Assembly: GCA_964434955.1 (NCBI GenBank)
Contig: CAYSXI010000266.1
Location: forward strand, 1-5,568
Direction: 5' to 3'
DNA length: 5,568 nucleotides
DNA from: JANQLU01 sp964434955
GTDB taxonomy: Bacteria; Planctomycetota; Planctomycetia; Pirellulales; Pirellulaceae
The notes beneath the pieces were generated by a model that was not told where the DNA came from, did not search any database, and saw only the letters and a program-made list of their open reading frames with translations. Made by a program: the position numbers and the translations under genes. The number at the start of each line of letters is the position of its first letter. Within the stretch, counting starts at the first letter, position 1. Positions 1-5,568 of this stretch are shown here, in pieces.

Positions 1-58
1 TTGTGTTTTATTCTGAGCTTCGGCGGATGCACTCCGTGAGACCGGCTCTTTTGACCTG

Positions 59-92
59 AACGGAGCAATGGTCGCTTCTCCGTTTTGTTCTT
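59..92 (+). terminator. possible intrinsic terminator of an upstream gene
   Basis: A 7-bp perfect stem (AACGGAG at 59-65, CTCCGTT at 78-84) encloses a 12-base loop and runs into a T-rich stretch (TTTTGTTCTT, 83-92). It begins on the last base of a TGA at 57-59. That TGA closes a short open frame entering from the left edge (frame 3, 18 codons visible), so this could be the end of a gene cut off by the window. The loop is long and the T-run is interrupted by G and C, so the call is tentative. The frame before it is too short to identify as coding. Confidence 0.3.
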
Positions 93-183
93 ATTCCAGG
101 AGCGATTCAAACGAGCTCGGGTGGTACGGAAGTATTCCGTTTCACGAAACAGCAAGTTCCGGTAACAGTGCTTCGCCAATGCG

Positions 184-212
184 TTGCGAACCGCTTTCCA
201 GGGCCTTAATAT
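184..212 (+). promoter_or_regulatory. candidate sigma70-type promoter for the M20 peptidase gene
   Basis: TTGCGA (184-189) resembles a -35 box at 4 of 6 positions. TAATAT (207-212) resembles a -10 box at 4 of 6 positions. They are separated by exactly 17 bases. Transcription would start near 219, giving a leader of about 33 bases before the ATG at 252. Spacing and position fit, but two 4/6 matches can arise by chance. Confidence 0.35.
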
Positions 213-251
213 CAATCGATCCATTTCTTCTTTGAAAAATAGGTTGCGAAG

Positions 252-1817
252 ATGGTCCGATGGAATTCTCTGGTTTTGTTTTCTGCCGTTTTGATCGGTT
301 CCGCGACGGCAAGCATTGTCGTCGCCCAAGATCCGGTTCGAAGCAAAGTTGACGATTATTTGAAACGGAAGGGAGCGACGGTTTTGCAGCAGCTGAAAAC
401 ACTGGTTGAGCTGCCGAACGTAAGTCGTGAGCAAAAAGACGTCCGCAAGAATGCTCAATACCTCGTCAAGGAATTCGAAAAGCGGGGCGCGAAAATGGAA
501 CTGCTCGAAGTTACCGGTGCCAATCCAGCGATTTACGGCGAGATCAGGACACCCAATGCCAAACGAACGATCTTGATTTACATCCACTACGATGGACAGC
601 CAGTCGACCCTGCCCGGTGGAAGTCGACGCGTCCATTCGAGCCGAAGTTATATAGTCGAGCGATGGAACAAGGTGGTCGCCCCAGGGATTGGCCGAAAAA
701 TGGCGAAGCGATTGATGAGGAATGGCGTGTTTACGGACGTAGTACCTCGGACGATAAGGCGCCTTTGATTGCACTTCTGAATGCCCTGGACTGTTTGAAA
801 GAGAGCGAAGTCGCTCTAACTTCCAACATCAAATTTTTCTTTGACGGTGAAGAAGAAATTGGTTCGCCAAACATGAAGAAAACCCTGGATGCGTATGCGG
901 AAAAATTTCGCGATGTCGATCTCTGGCTATTCTGTGACGGACCGCTTCATCAAAGTCGCAAACCGACCGTTTACTTTGGCGTTCGTGGAATTTGCGGATT
1001 TGAACTGACCGTGTATGGGGCCACGCGTAACCTGCATTCGGGGCACTATGGGAATTGGGCCCCGAATCCAGGACTCAGGCTTTCGAAGCTGTTGGCGAGT
1101 ATGAAAGATGCCAAAGGCAATGTCGTCGTAATGGGTTTTCATGATTCGATGACACCCTTGACCGAGGAAGAGAAAAAAGAGCTTGCGGCGGTGCCCGCGA
1201 TCGACGATTCCTTGCGGCGTGAACTTGGGTTGAAAGAATCAGATAACGAAAACGAAAGCTATCTGGCCCGGATGCAAATTCCCTCTTTGAATGTGAAAGG
1301 CATTCGCTGTGGGACCGTGGGGCCGACCGCGCGAAATATCGTCCCCAATACGGCGACGGCTTCGCTGGATATACGCTTGGTCAAAGGGAATCGGCCCCGA
1401 GCCATGATCGAATTGATTCGCAAGCATATGGAATCGCAAGGATATCTGGTCGTCGACAAGGAACCCTCGATGAAGCAGCGTCGAGAAAACAAGAAAATCG
1501 TCAAGCTTGTTACGACATTCAAAGGGTATCCGGCGGCTCGAACGCCCATGAATCACGCTCAGATCAGGCCGGTCGTTAGGAGGCTTGAGGAATGCGTTGG
1601 CGACGAGAAGCTTTTGAAAGTCCCGGGCCTCGGTGGATCTTTGCCACTGTACTTAATCTCAGACTATTTGGAGCAGCCAATCATGATTGTTCCCATGGCC
1701 AATCATGACAACAATCAGCACAGCCCCGATGAAAACCTTCGAGTTGGAAACTTGTTTTATGGTGTTCGGATGATGGCAGCTTTGTTGACTGCCGATCCGC
1801 TGCAAAAAAGCAACTGA
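252..1817 (+). CDS. exported M20-family zinc metallopeptidase (dipeptidase/carboxypeptidase-like)
   Basis: Predicted di-zinc hydrolase of the M20 (ArgE/DapE/CPG2/CNDP) family, which cleaves dipeptides, C-terminal residues or N-acyl amino acids. The exact substrate cannot be read from sequence. Residues 1-25 form a Sec signal peptide (R3, hydrophobic 7-24, V-V-A before Q26), so the enzyme probably acts in the periplasm. Expected catalytic residues are all visible: H112 with D114 in IHYDGQPVD, bridging Asp D167 in GRSTSDDKAP, E201 (general base) and E202 (zinc) in GEEEIGSP, D229 in FCDGP, and H490 in QHSPDEN. The lid/dimerisation domain carries H262 (LHSGHYGNW) and ARNIVPNTA; GGSLP (461-465) precedes the last catalytic segment. 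At 521 residues it exceeds the usual 430-470, through the signal peptide and a longer loop at about 133-160. The ATG at 252 gives a complete signal peptide; no strong Shine-Dalgarno precedes it. It converges on the TIM44-like gene with a 21-base gap. Family is secure, substrate unknown. Confidence 0.93.
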   Translation: MVRWNSLVLFSAVLIGSATASIVVAQDPVRSKVDDYLKRKGATVLQQLKTLVELPNVSREQKDVRKNAQYLVKEFEKRGAKMELLEVTGANPAIYGEIRTPNAKRTILIYIHYDGQPVDPARWKSTRPFEPKLYSRAMEQGGRPRDWPKNGEAIDEEWRVYGRSTSDDKAPLIALLNALDCLKESEVALTSNIKFFFDGEEEIGSPNMKKTLDAYAEKFRDVDLWLFCDGPLHQSRKPTVYFGVRGICGFELTVYGATRNLHSGHYGNWAPNPGLRLSKLLASMKDAKGNVVVMGFHDSMTPLTEEEKKELAAVPAIDDSLRRELGLKESDNENESYLARMQIPSLNVKGIRCGTVGPTARNIVPNTATASLDIRLVKGNRPRAMIELIRKHMESQGYLVVDKEPSMKQRRENKKIVKLVTTFKGYPAARTPMNHAQIRPVVRRLEECVGDEKLLKVPGLGGSLPLYLISDYLEQPIMIVPMANHDNNQHSPDENLRVGNLFYGVRMMAALLTADPLQKSN

Positions 1818-1838
1818 CGCTCGGATATCGGCGCTGGC

Positions 1839-3800
1839 TTAGTCGTCGAAAAATCGCTCATTGTTTTTTCGGCGACGCTTGGCTTGGCCGAGAATCGCTC
1901 GCGATTGCTGGAGTAACTCCTTGCGGATCCTGGCGACCGCATACTTCAAGTCGGCATGGGACCAATTCAGTTCTTTGCAGACGTTGAGCAGGATTTGCTG
2001 TTCATGCCTTGTGATGCGTCCGTCAATCAGCGATGCCCGGATGAGCTGGTCCATAAAATATCGCCACTGATCTTCGTTCTTTGGCATCTGGATGGCTTCA
2101 CTGTCGGAAGCTGCGGTCGCAAGAATCAACTCAAGTTTTTCCGGGCCGACGCCACGTGACCTGGCCATGTTCGTAATGAAACGTCGTTCGCGATCATCCA
2201 ATTGGCCATCCGACATGACCATTTTGACCATGGCCGCAAGAAGTTCGGGTTCATTGGAAAACCGCTCGCGTTCGAGTCGGTGCACATCATCGAAATAGGC
2301 TTCTTTGACCGCGTCATAACTTTCAACGGACTCCAGGATCCAATCGAGCTTTCCGTCATTTAGTTCGGTCGAACAAAACTCGCAGGTTCCCGATTTGCCA
2401 ACGTTGATGGGTGCGCCGCAGTTGTAGCAACTGGAAGAAGCAAAGGTGAAATCGATCTTGCTTTTGACATTCTTCGACCGCTTCAAAACGAGAACGTGCG
2501 AGTAAATTCGTTGATGATCGAGAAGCCGCGGGTGCTTTCGGTCACCTTCCGCGCGGGTCGCGGACCAGCGAATCCGAACGTGAATTCGATCAAACTCGTC
2601 GTTCATGGCAGGCGTAGCGCGAATGATTTCAACAACGCCAACGGCAGGCGTTTTCCAAAACCCGTTTTCGCCGAGATACCAACGTCGGGGAACTTGTTTC
2701 AGGTTTTGGTCCAGGATCGGGAAGGCATAGCCGAAATCTTGAAAGTACACCGCCATCATGCATCGCCAGTAAATGCAGCTCGCGCGGTCCTCGATGTGTT
2801 GGAAATTCAATCCTGGATCCGCGGCAGAGACTTCTTGCCAGCCGGGGACATGATGCGATGCTGGTGGAACCACCCATTCTTCGTCCTGGGTGATTTCTGC
2901 CAAAACCCAGTCAAACTTGCCTGAGTTGACAATGGAGTCGCATTGAGGGCATTGGGCGCGATCCACAATCGCGACCGGGCCGCCACAATTTGGACAGTTC
3001 CCATCGAGCAACGAAGCCTTCGTGTTTGTCTTCACCCCCGGTCGACGAGAAAATGACCAGATTTCTGTAAATTGAAGCGGGACCGTGTTACTCCCGGATT
3101 CGCATTTTCCGGTGGTCAAACTTTCGTTGTAGCTGATCGCGGATGCGACCACGCGAACGTGAATCGTGTCAAATCCAGGGTCGCTGGTAACACAAACGAT
3201 CTGTTGGCTCAGGATTTGAACATTTTTCATGCGATTTCGAATGTTCTCGGCCTTCTGCATCGCGATGTAGAGATCGAATCTTTCGTGAACACCATCCGAT
3301 ATGAAGGCGCGGCAAGCATTCAGGTTTTGATCGCTCCATGCGTATTGCGTCGTGACAAATGCGTTTGCGGTTCGTTGCAAGAACGTGGCAACGTCGAAGT
3401 CAGGATCGGCCTGCTTGATTCGGGAAAGTGCGTCGCTTCGCATCATTTCTTCCTGGACCTTGCGGCCCTTGCGAATGGTGCGGCGAATTCGAACGCTTCG
3501 TTCTTTCTGTTGCGCGATCACGATGATGATCACGATGACAATGATGAGCGGCACGGAGCACGTCGCTGGTAAGGCCAACAATCCGCCTCCACCACCGCCT
3601 CCACTTCCGCTGTAGCCACCGCCTCCAAAGCCGCCGCCGCCGAAACCACCGCCGCCACCTCCGAAGCCTCCACCGCCACCACCAAATCCTCCTCCGCCAC
3701 CGCCGCCTCCACCGAAGTTACCTCCGCCACCGGCTTGAGCCAGCAGTTCAGGCAATTCGAAGAGGAAGGATGGATCGAGTGAAAAGAGAAGATCAATCAT
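1839..3800 (-). CDS. Gly-rich membrane protein with duplicated TIM44-like/zinc-ribbon module and C-terminal TerB-like domain
   Basis: A 653-residue protein of unknown role. In order: a short hydrophobic but acidic N-terminus (1-23, ending LAQA); a glycine tract (24-73) broken by F29, F39, F46, F53, F58 and Y63; one membrane segment (about 74-96, LIIVIVIIIVIA core); a basic flank (RSVRIRRTIRKGRK), which places the rest in the cytoplasm; a TIM44-like domain (about 131-260); a zinc ribbon (C269, C272, C284, C287) followed by GKFDWVL; a second, diverged TIM44-like unit (about 327-445); a second zinc ribbon (C458, C461, C473, C476) followed by GKLDWIL; and a TerB-like helical domain (about 515-635) with two DG-x4-E segments (D531-E538, D593-E600). 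TIM44-like domains in this type of bacterial protein may bind membranes or proteins, but the function is not established. The ATG at 3800 is the only start: no ATG, GTG or TTG lies between it and the in-frame stop upstream. Shine-Dalgarno is weak. Domain calls are from motif recognition. TerB and zinc ribbons are firmer than the second TIM44-like unit. Confidence 0.88.
   Translation of the reverse strand: MIDLLFSLDPSFLFELPELLAQAGGGGNFGGGGGGGGGFGGGGGGFGGGGGGFGGGGFGGGGYSGSGGGGGGGLLALPATCSVPLIIVIVIIIVIAQQKERSVRIRRTIRKGRKVQEEMMRSDALSRIKQADPDFDVATFLQRTANAFVTTQYAWSDQNLNACRAFISDGVHERFDLYIAMQKAENIRNRMKNVQILSQQIVCVTSDPGFDTIHVRVVASAISYNESLTTGKCESGSNTVPLQFTEIWSFSRRPGVKTNTKASLLDGNCPNCGGPVAIVDRAQCPQCDSIVNSGKFDWVLAEITQDEEWVVPPASHHVPGWQEVSAADPGLNFQHIEDRASCIYWRCMMAVYFQDFGYAFPILDQNLKQVPRRWYLGENGFWKTPAVGVVEIIRATPAMNDEFDRIHVRIRWSATRAEGDRKHPRLLDHQRIYSHVLVLKRSKNVKSKIDFTFASSSCYNCGAPINVGKSGTCEFCSTELNDGKLDWILESVESYDAVKEAYFDDVHRLERERFSNEPELLAAMVKMVMSDGQLDDRERRFITNMARSRGVGPEKLELILATAASDSEAIQMPKNEDQWRYFMDQLIRASLIDGRITRHEQQILLNVCKELNWSHADLKYAVARIRKELLQQSRAILGQAKRRRKNNERFFDD
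3582..3731 (-). repeat. low-complexity GGN codon tract encoding a 50-residue glycine-rich linker
   Basis: An imperfect trinucleotide repeat within the TIM44-like gene. It is read on the - strand as GGN codons (GGC, GGT and GGA mixed) interrupted by TTT/TTC and TAC codons, giving repeats of four to nine glycines followed by Phe or Tyr. Phe/Tyr spacing shortens from 10 to 7, 7, 5 and 5 residues. Synonymous codon mixing suggests selection for the glycine-rich peptide rather than very recent slippage. It lies before the membrane segment, so it should be on the outer side of the inner membrane. Confidence 0.9.
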
Positions 3801-3887
3801 GAAGGCTTCGCCGGCCGAGGGAAAATTTCAAAAGGTCAAACGGATTTTCGTATACGTATTTTAACGAGCCAGTGCAGTACTGAGTGC

Positions 3888-3927
3888 TTGCCAATCGCCG
3901 AAGGCAGTATCAAAAGGGAGTTGGCAA
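3888..3927 (-). terminator. inverted repeat after the sialidase-like gene, possible weak terminator or mRNA 3' hairpin
   Basis: TTGCCAA (3888-3894) and TTGGCAA (3921-3927) are perfect 7-bp inverted arms 26 bases apart. The spacer contains a smaller GCC/GGC hairpin (3897-3905). Read on the - strand, the structure starts two bases after the TGA of the sialidase-like gene (3930-3932). There is no T-run after it, so it is not a textbook intrinsic terminator; it could stabilise the transcript end or simply be chance. Confidence 0.28.
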
Positions 3928-3929
3928 TT

Positions 3930-5120
3930 TCAACTTGCCGGTTTGTCAACTTTAATCCATTCCGGCAGCGACCCATCGCCGGTTTCTGTTCCCTGGAGAA
4001 TCCATTTGAGATCGAAAACGGCGACCGATGATGAGGTTCCCTTTTCCCCCCCTTCAAAATGCAAGAATACCTTGCCCTCCGATTTCGTTCCCGGGCGGCC
4101 GGCGGTCATTGATGAGTAGGCAAACCGACCTTCGAAAACCTGGCGTTTTAGCGGCCAAGATTTCCCGCCATCGAAACTGGCCCAGACGGTTCCCTTGACC
4201 CTTCCACGTTCACTGTCGCAATTGCTATACAAAAGAATGTCTCGGTCTTTGATTGGCAGTCGTACGAGGCCGGCCATGCAGCCATAGTTGGAATCTTGCG
4301 GACCGTCTGGCAATGCTTGGCAGAATTTCAAATCCTTCCACGTTTGTCCACCGTCCTGACTGATCGCTGTCCACCGTCTGCGAGGGTTTTTGCCTTCGTC
4401 TGCCCAATGACGGCGTGAGTTGTAGTAAATGGTTCCATTGGACAGTTCGGCCAATGTGGCTTCACCCGTTCCGTTTTCAGGAAATGGATCGCTCGTTTTC
4501 CACGACTTGCCATGGTCGTCACTGTAAATGGCGTTGGTGTAATGCTTGGGCCAGAGTTTCCGATCGTTCTTGCCGGCATACCATCGAGAGGGTCGGATTA
4601 GCCGTCCCTTGTGTTTCCCGTGACGCAACGTAATTCCGTGTTCATTCATGTGCATCGACGGCAGGTTGCCATTTTTATCCTTGCCAATCGAAGTCGAAAT
4701 GGCACGCCATGACTCTCCCTGGTCGTCGGAACGGTAAACCATAATCTTGGCGGGCGGATGATTTTTCTCGGCAAAGACGAAAACGGCCCCGGTCGATTCG
4801 TCCACCGTCATGCCTCCGCCCTGAAATCCCGGCTTCGCGATTTCGATTTCCTTGCTCCAGGTTGCTCCACCATCGGTGCTGCGTCGACATCGAATCGTTG
4901 AACTGCCGTAGGTCGCAATCACCGTTCCGTCCGTCCCGCAGACGATATTCGGAAAACGTTCGCTGGGGAAAAGTTTGTGGATCGTCAACTTACCCGAAGC
5001 AAAGAAAACGTCGATGCTGCCTTCGAACTTGGAGGATCGTTCTTGAGCTATCAGCGAGCCATGAAAGTTCCCAAGCGAAAAAACAAAAACAGTGATCGCA
5101 AAGCAGCAGGTTCGAAACAT
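3930..5120 (-). CDS. exported sialidase-like protein with five Asp boxes (GH33-like beta-propeller)
   Basis: A 396-residue protein with a Sec signal peptide (about 1-25, hydrophobic ITVFVFSLG, L-I-A before Q26), so probably periplasmic or secreted. Five Asp boxes (S-x-D-x-G-x-T/S-W) at 81-88, 131-138, 200-207, 254-261 and 315-322 define a six-bladed sialidase-type propeller. Candidate catalytic residues by comparison with GH33: R55 (ERFPNIV, equivalent of the RIP motif), E220 (GEATLAEL), R236 (YYNSRR), R305 or R307 (DSERGR), and Y335 (AYSS). The acid/base Asp normally found between the RIP motif and the first Asp box is not evident, so activity on sialic acid is uncertain. Length matches single-domain members. 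The ATG at 5120 has a good Shine-Dalgarno (CGGAG at 5126-5130, 5-base spacer). A terminator separates it from the upstream gene, so it should have its own promoter. TAGAAT (5152-5157) is a possible -10 without a convincing -35. Fold call is firm, enzyme activity is inference. Confidence 0.88.
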   Translation of the reverse strand: MFRTCCFAITVFVFSLGNFHGSLIAQERSSKFEGSIDVFFASGKLTIHKLFPSERFPNIVCGTDGTVIATYGSSTIRCRRSTDGGATWSKEIEIAKPGFQGGGMTVDESTGAVFVFAEKNHPPAKIMVYRSDDQGESWRAISTSIGKDKNGNLPSMHMNEHGITLRHGKHKGRLIRPSRWYAGKNDRKLWPKHYTNAIYSDDHGKSWKTSDPFPENGTGEATLAELSNGTIYYNSRRHWADEGKNPRRRWTAISQDGGQTWKDLKFCQALPDGPQDSNYGCMAGLVRLPIKDRDILLYSNCDSERGRVKGTVWASFDGGKSWPLKRQVFEGRFAYSSMTAGRPGTKSEGKVFLHFEGGEKGTSSSVAVFDLKWILQGTETGDGSLPEWIKVDKPAS

Positions 5121-5125
5121 GAAGA

Positions 5126-5130
5126 CTCCG
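5126..5130 (-). promoter_or_regulatory. Shine-Dalgarno site of the sialidase-like gene
   Basis: On the - strand, CGGAG lies five bases before the ATG at 5120. It is the only clear ribosome-binding site among the genes whose starts are visible, and it supports the start that yields a complete signal peptide. Confidence 0.6.
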
Positions 5131-5195
5131 GGTTAGTATGGCAATTCCGCCATTCTAAGCATTGGGAGGCCTGATTGTACCGGTCGCTTGTAGGC

Positions 5196-5224
5196 AAAAA
5201 AAAGGCGTTGCCAAAGACAACGCC
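5196..5224 (-). terminator. intrinsic terminator of the outer-membrane protein gene
   Basis: On the - strand, GGCGTTG pairs perfectly with CAACGCC across a 7-base loop (hairpin 5204-5224), followed immediately by eight T residues (5203-5196). It begins 24 bases past the TAA of the FadL-like gene. Stem, loop and T-run are all as expected for a Rho-independent terminator, and it isolates the sialidase-like gene from the upstream gene. Confidence 0.88.
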
Positions 5225-5248
5225 ATTACCTGCTGAATCATTCGAGGT

Positions 5249-5568
5249 TTAGTATCGCACATTCACGCCGAAGGTCCCGATGTGCGAGTCCATGCTCGTC
5301 GTCACAGAACTTCCTGGAATGGCACCGCCGGGCAAAACAGAGGGCCCGGAAGAATTCCACTCAAACAGATAATTGTAAGCAAAGCTAACCGACGCGTTGG
5401 GCGTCAGGTGGTAGGTGGCACCAAATGAGGGTGCGTGCCGATAGCTCAGGTCCGATGCGATATTGAAAAAGGTGTCGGTGTCGTCGAAGAGCTGAGACGT
5501 GTAAAGATAGCCCGAGCGAACGATCAAACGTTCAGATAACTGGATTTGCGTCCCAATTGCGAACGCGA
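5249..5568 (-). CDS. C-terminal part of an outer-membrane transport protein (FadL/OMPP1-like), cut by the window edge
   Basis: The reading frame stays open from the TAA at 5249-5251 to the right edge, so only the last 105 residues are visible. A TTG at 5525-5527 is internal, not the start. The sequence alternates polar and aromatic/hydrophobic residues as beta-barrel strands do: FAIGTQIQL, LIVRSGYLYT, SFGATYHLT, SVSFAYNYLF, HIGTFGVNVRY. It ends in Tyr, the aromatic C-terminus expected for BAM-assembled outer-membrane proteins. The strand pattern (GYLY, then a loop, then a GATYHL-like strand, then an AYNY-like strand) resembles the C-terminus of the FadL/TodX (OMPP1) family, which moves long-chain fatty acids and other hydrophobic compounds across the outer membrane. 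Another barrel family is possible because the N-terminal hatch region is missing. An intrinsic terminator follows the stop. Confidence 0.68.
   Translation of the reverse strand, partial: AFAIGTQIQLSERLIVRSGYLYTSQLFDDTDTFFNIASDLSYRHAPSFGATYHLTPNASVSFAYNYLFEWNSSGPSVLPGGAIPGSSVTTSMDSHIGTFGVNVRY

Noticed and set aside
142..402. An 86-codon - strand open frame crossing the peptidase start.
   Set aside because: It overlaps the signal peptide and promoter region of the M20 gene and encodes a basic, unpatterned sequence with no family resemblance.
1818..1838. Possible bidirectional terminator between the convergent peptidase and TIM44-like genes.
   Set aside because: The 21-base gap contains only a GATATC palindrome and no stem with a T-run on either strand.
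2496..2924. A 142-codon + strand open frame.
   Set aside because: Antisense shadow within the second TIM44-like unit; no recognisable domain and no ribosome-binding site.
3072..3572. A 166-codon + strand open frame opposite the TIM44-like gene.
   Set aside because: It lies wholly antisense to a gene with clear domains. Its Asp/His-rich end (DHDDDHDDND) is just the reverse reading of the Ile/Val codons of the membrane segment.
3582..3731. Possible CRISPR or minisatellite array.
   Set aside because: The repetition is trinucleotide-based and in frame with a glycine-rich protein segment; there are no uniform repeats with unique spacers.
3530..3796. An Ala/Val/Glu-rich - strand frame overlapping the glycine tract.
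   Set aside because: Frame-shifted reading of the GGN repeat; low-complexity composition explains it fully.
5174..5202. TACAAT as a -10 box for the sialidase-like gene.
   Set aside because: A 5/6 match to the -10, but the position 17 bases upstream is the T-run of the terminator (TTTTTT), a poor -35, so it does not make a convincing promoter.

Overview
The window looks like ordinary chromosomal DNA from a Gram-negative, environmental bacterium. A planctomycete (Pirellulales-like) is my best guess. The reasons are a Sec-exported M20 peptidase, an exported Asp-box sialidase-like protein, the end of an outer-membrane beta-barrel of FadL type, a large Gly-rich TIM44-like/TerB protein, and mostly weak Shine-Dalgarno sequences. 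The organism call is inference from gene content and style. No marker gene is present.

Layout: positions 1-251 hold no convincing gene. There is a possible terminator hairpin right after a stop codon at 57-59, then a plausible sigma70-type promoter, then the exported M20 metallopeptidase on the + strand (252-1817). After a 21-base gap, three genes follow on the - strand. The TIM44-like/double zinc-ribbon/TerB protein (1839-3800) converges on the peptidase. The sialidase-like protein (3930-5120) lies upstream of it, and the C-terminal 105 residues of an outer-membrane transport protein (5249 to the window edge) lie upstream of that. A clean intrinsic terminator (5196-5224) ends the outer-membrane gene, so the sialidase gene is probably transcribed on its own. 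The sialidase and TIM44 genes are 129 bases apart, with an inverted repeat between them.

Functionally, three of the four genes act in the cell envelope or outside the cytoplasm: peptide hydrolysis, glycan hydrolysis and outer-membrane uptake of hydrophobic compounds. That suits a degradative lifestyle, but nothing in the sequence ties them into one pathway. The most distinctive gene is the 653-residue membrane protein. It has a 50-residue glycine tract, one membrane segment, a tandemly duplicated module (TIM44-like domain, CX2C-X11-CX2C zinc ribbon, and a G-K-hydrophobic-D-W tail) and a C-terminal TerB-like domain with two DG-x4-E half-repeats. I see no CRISPR array, insertion sequence, tRNA, rRNA or phage gene.
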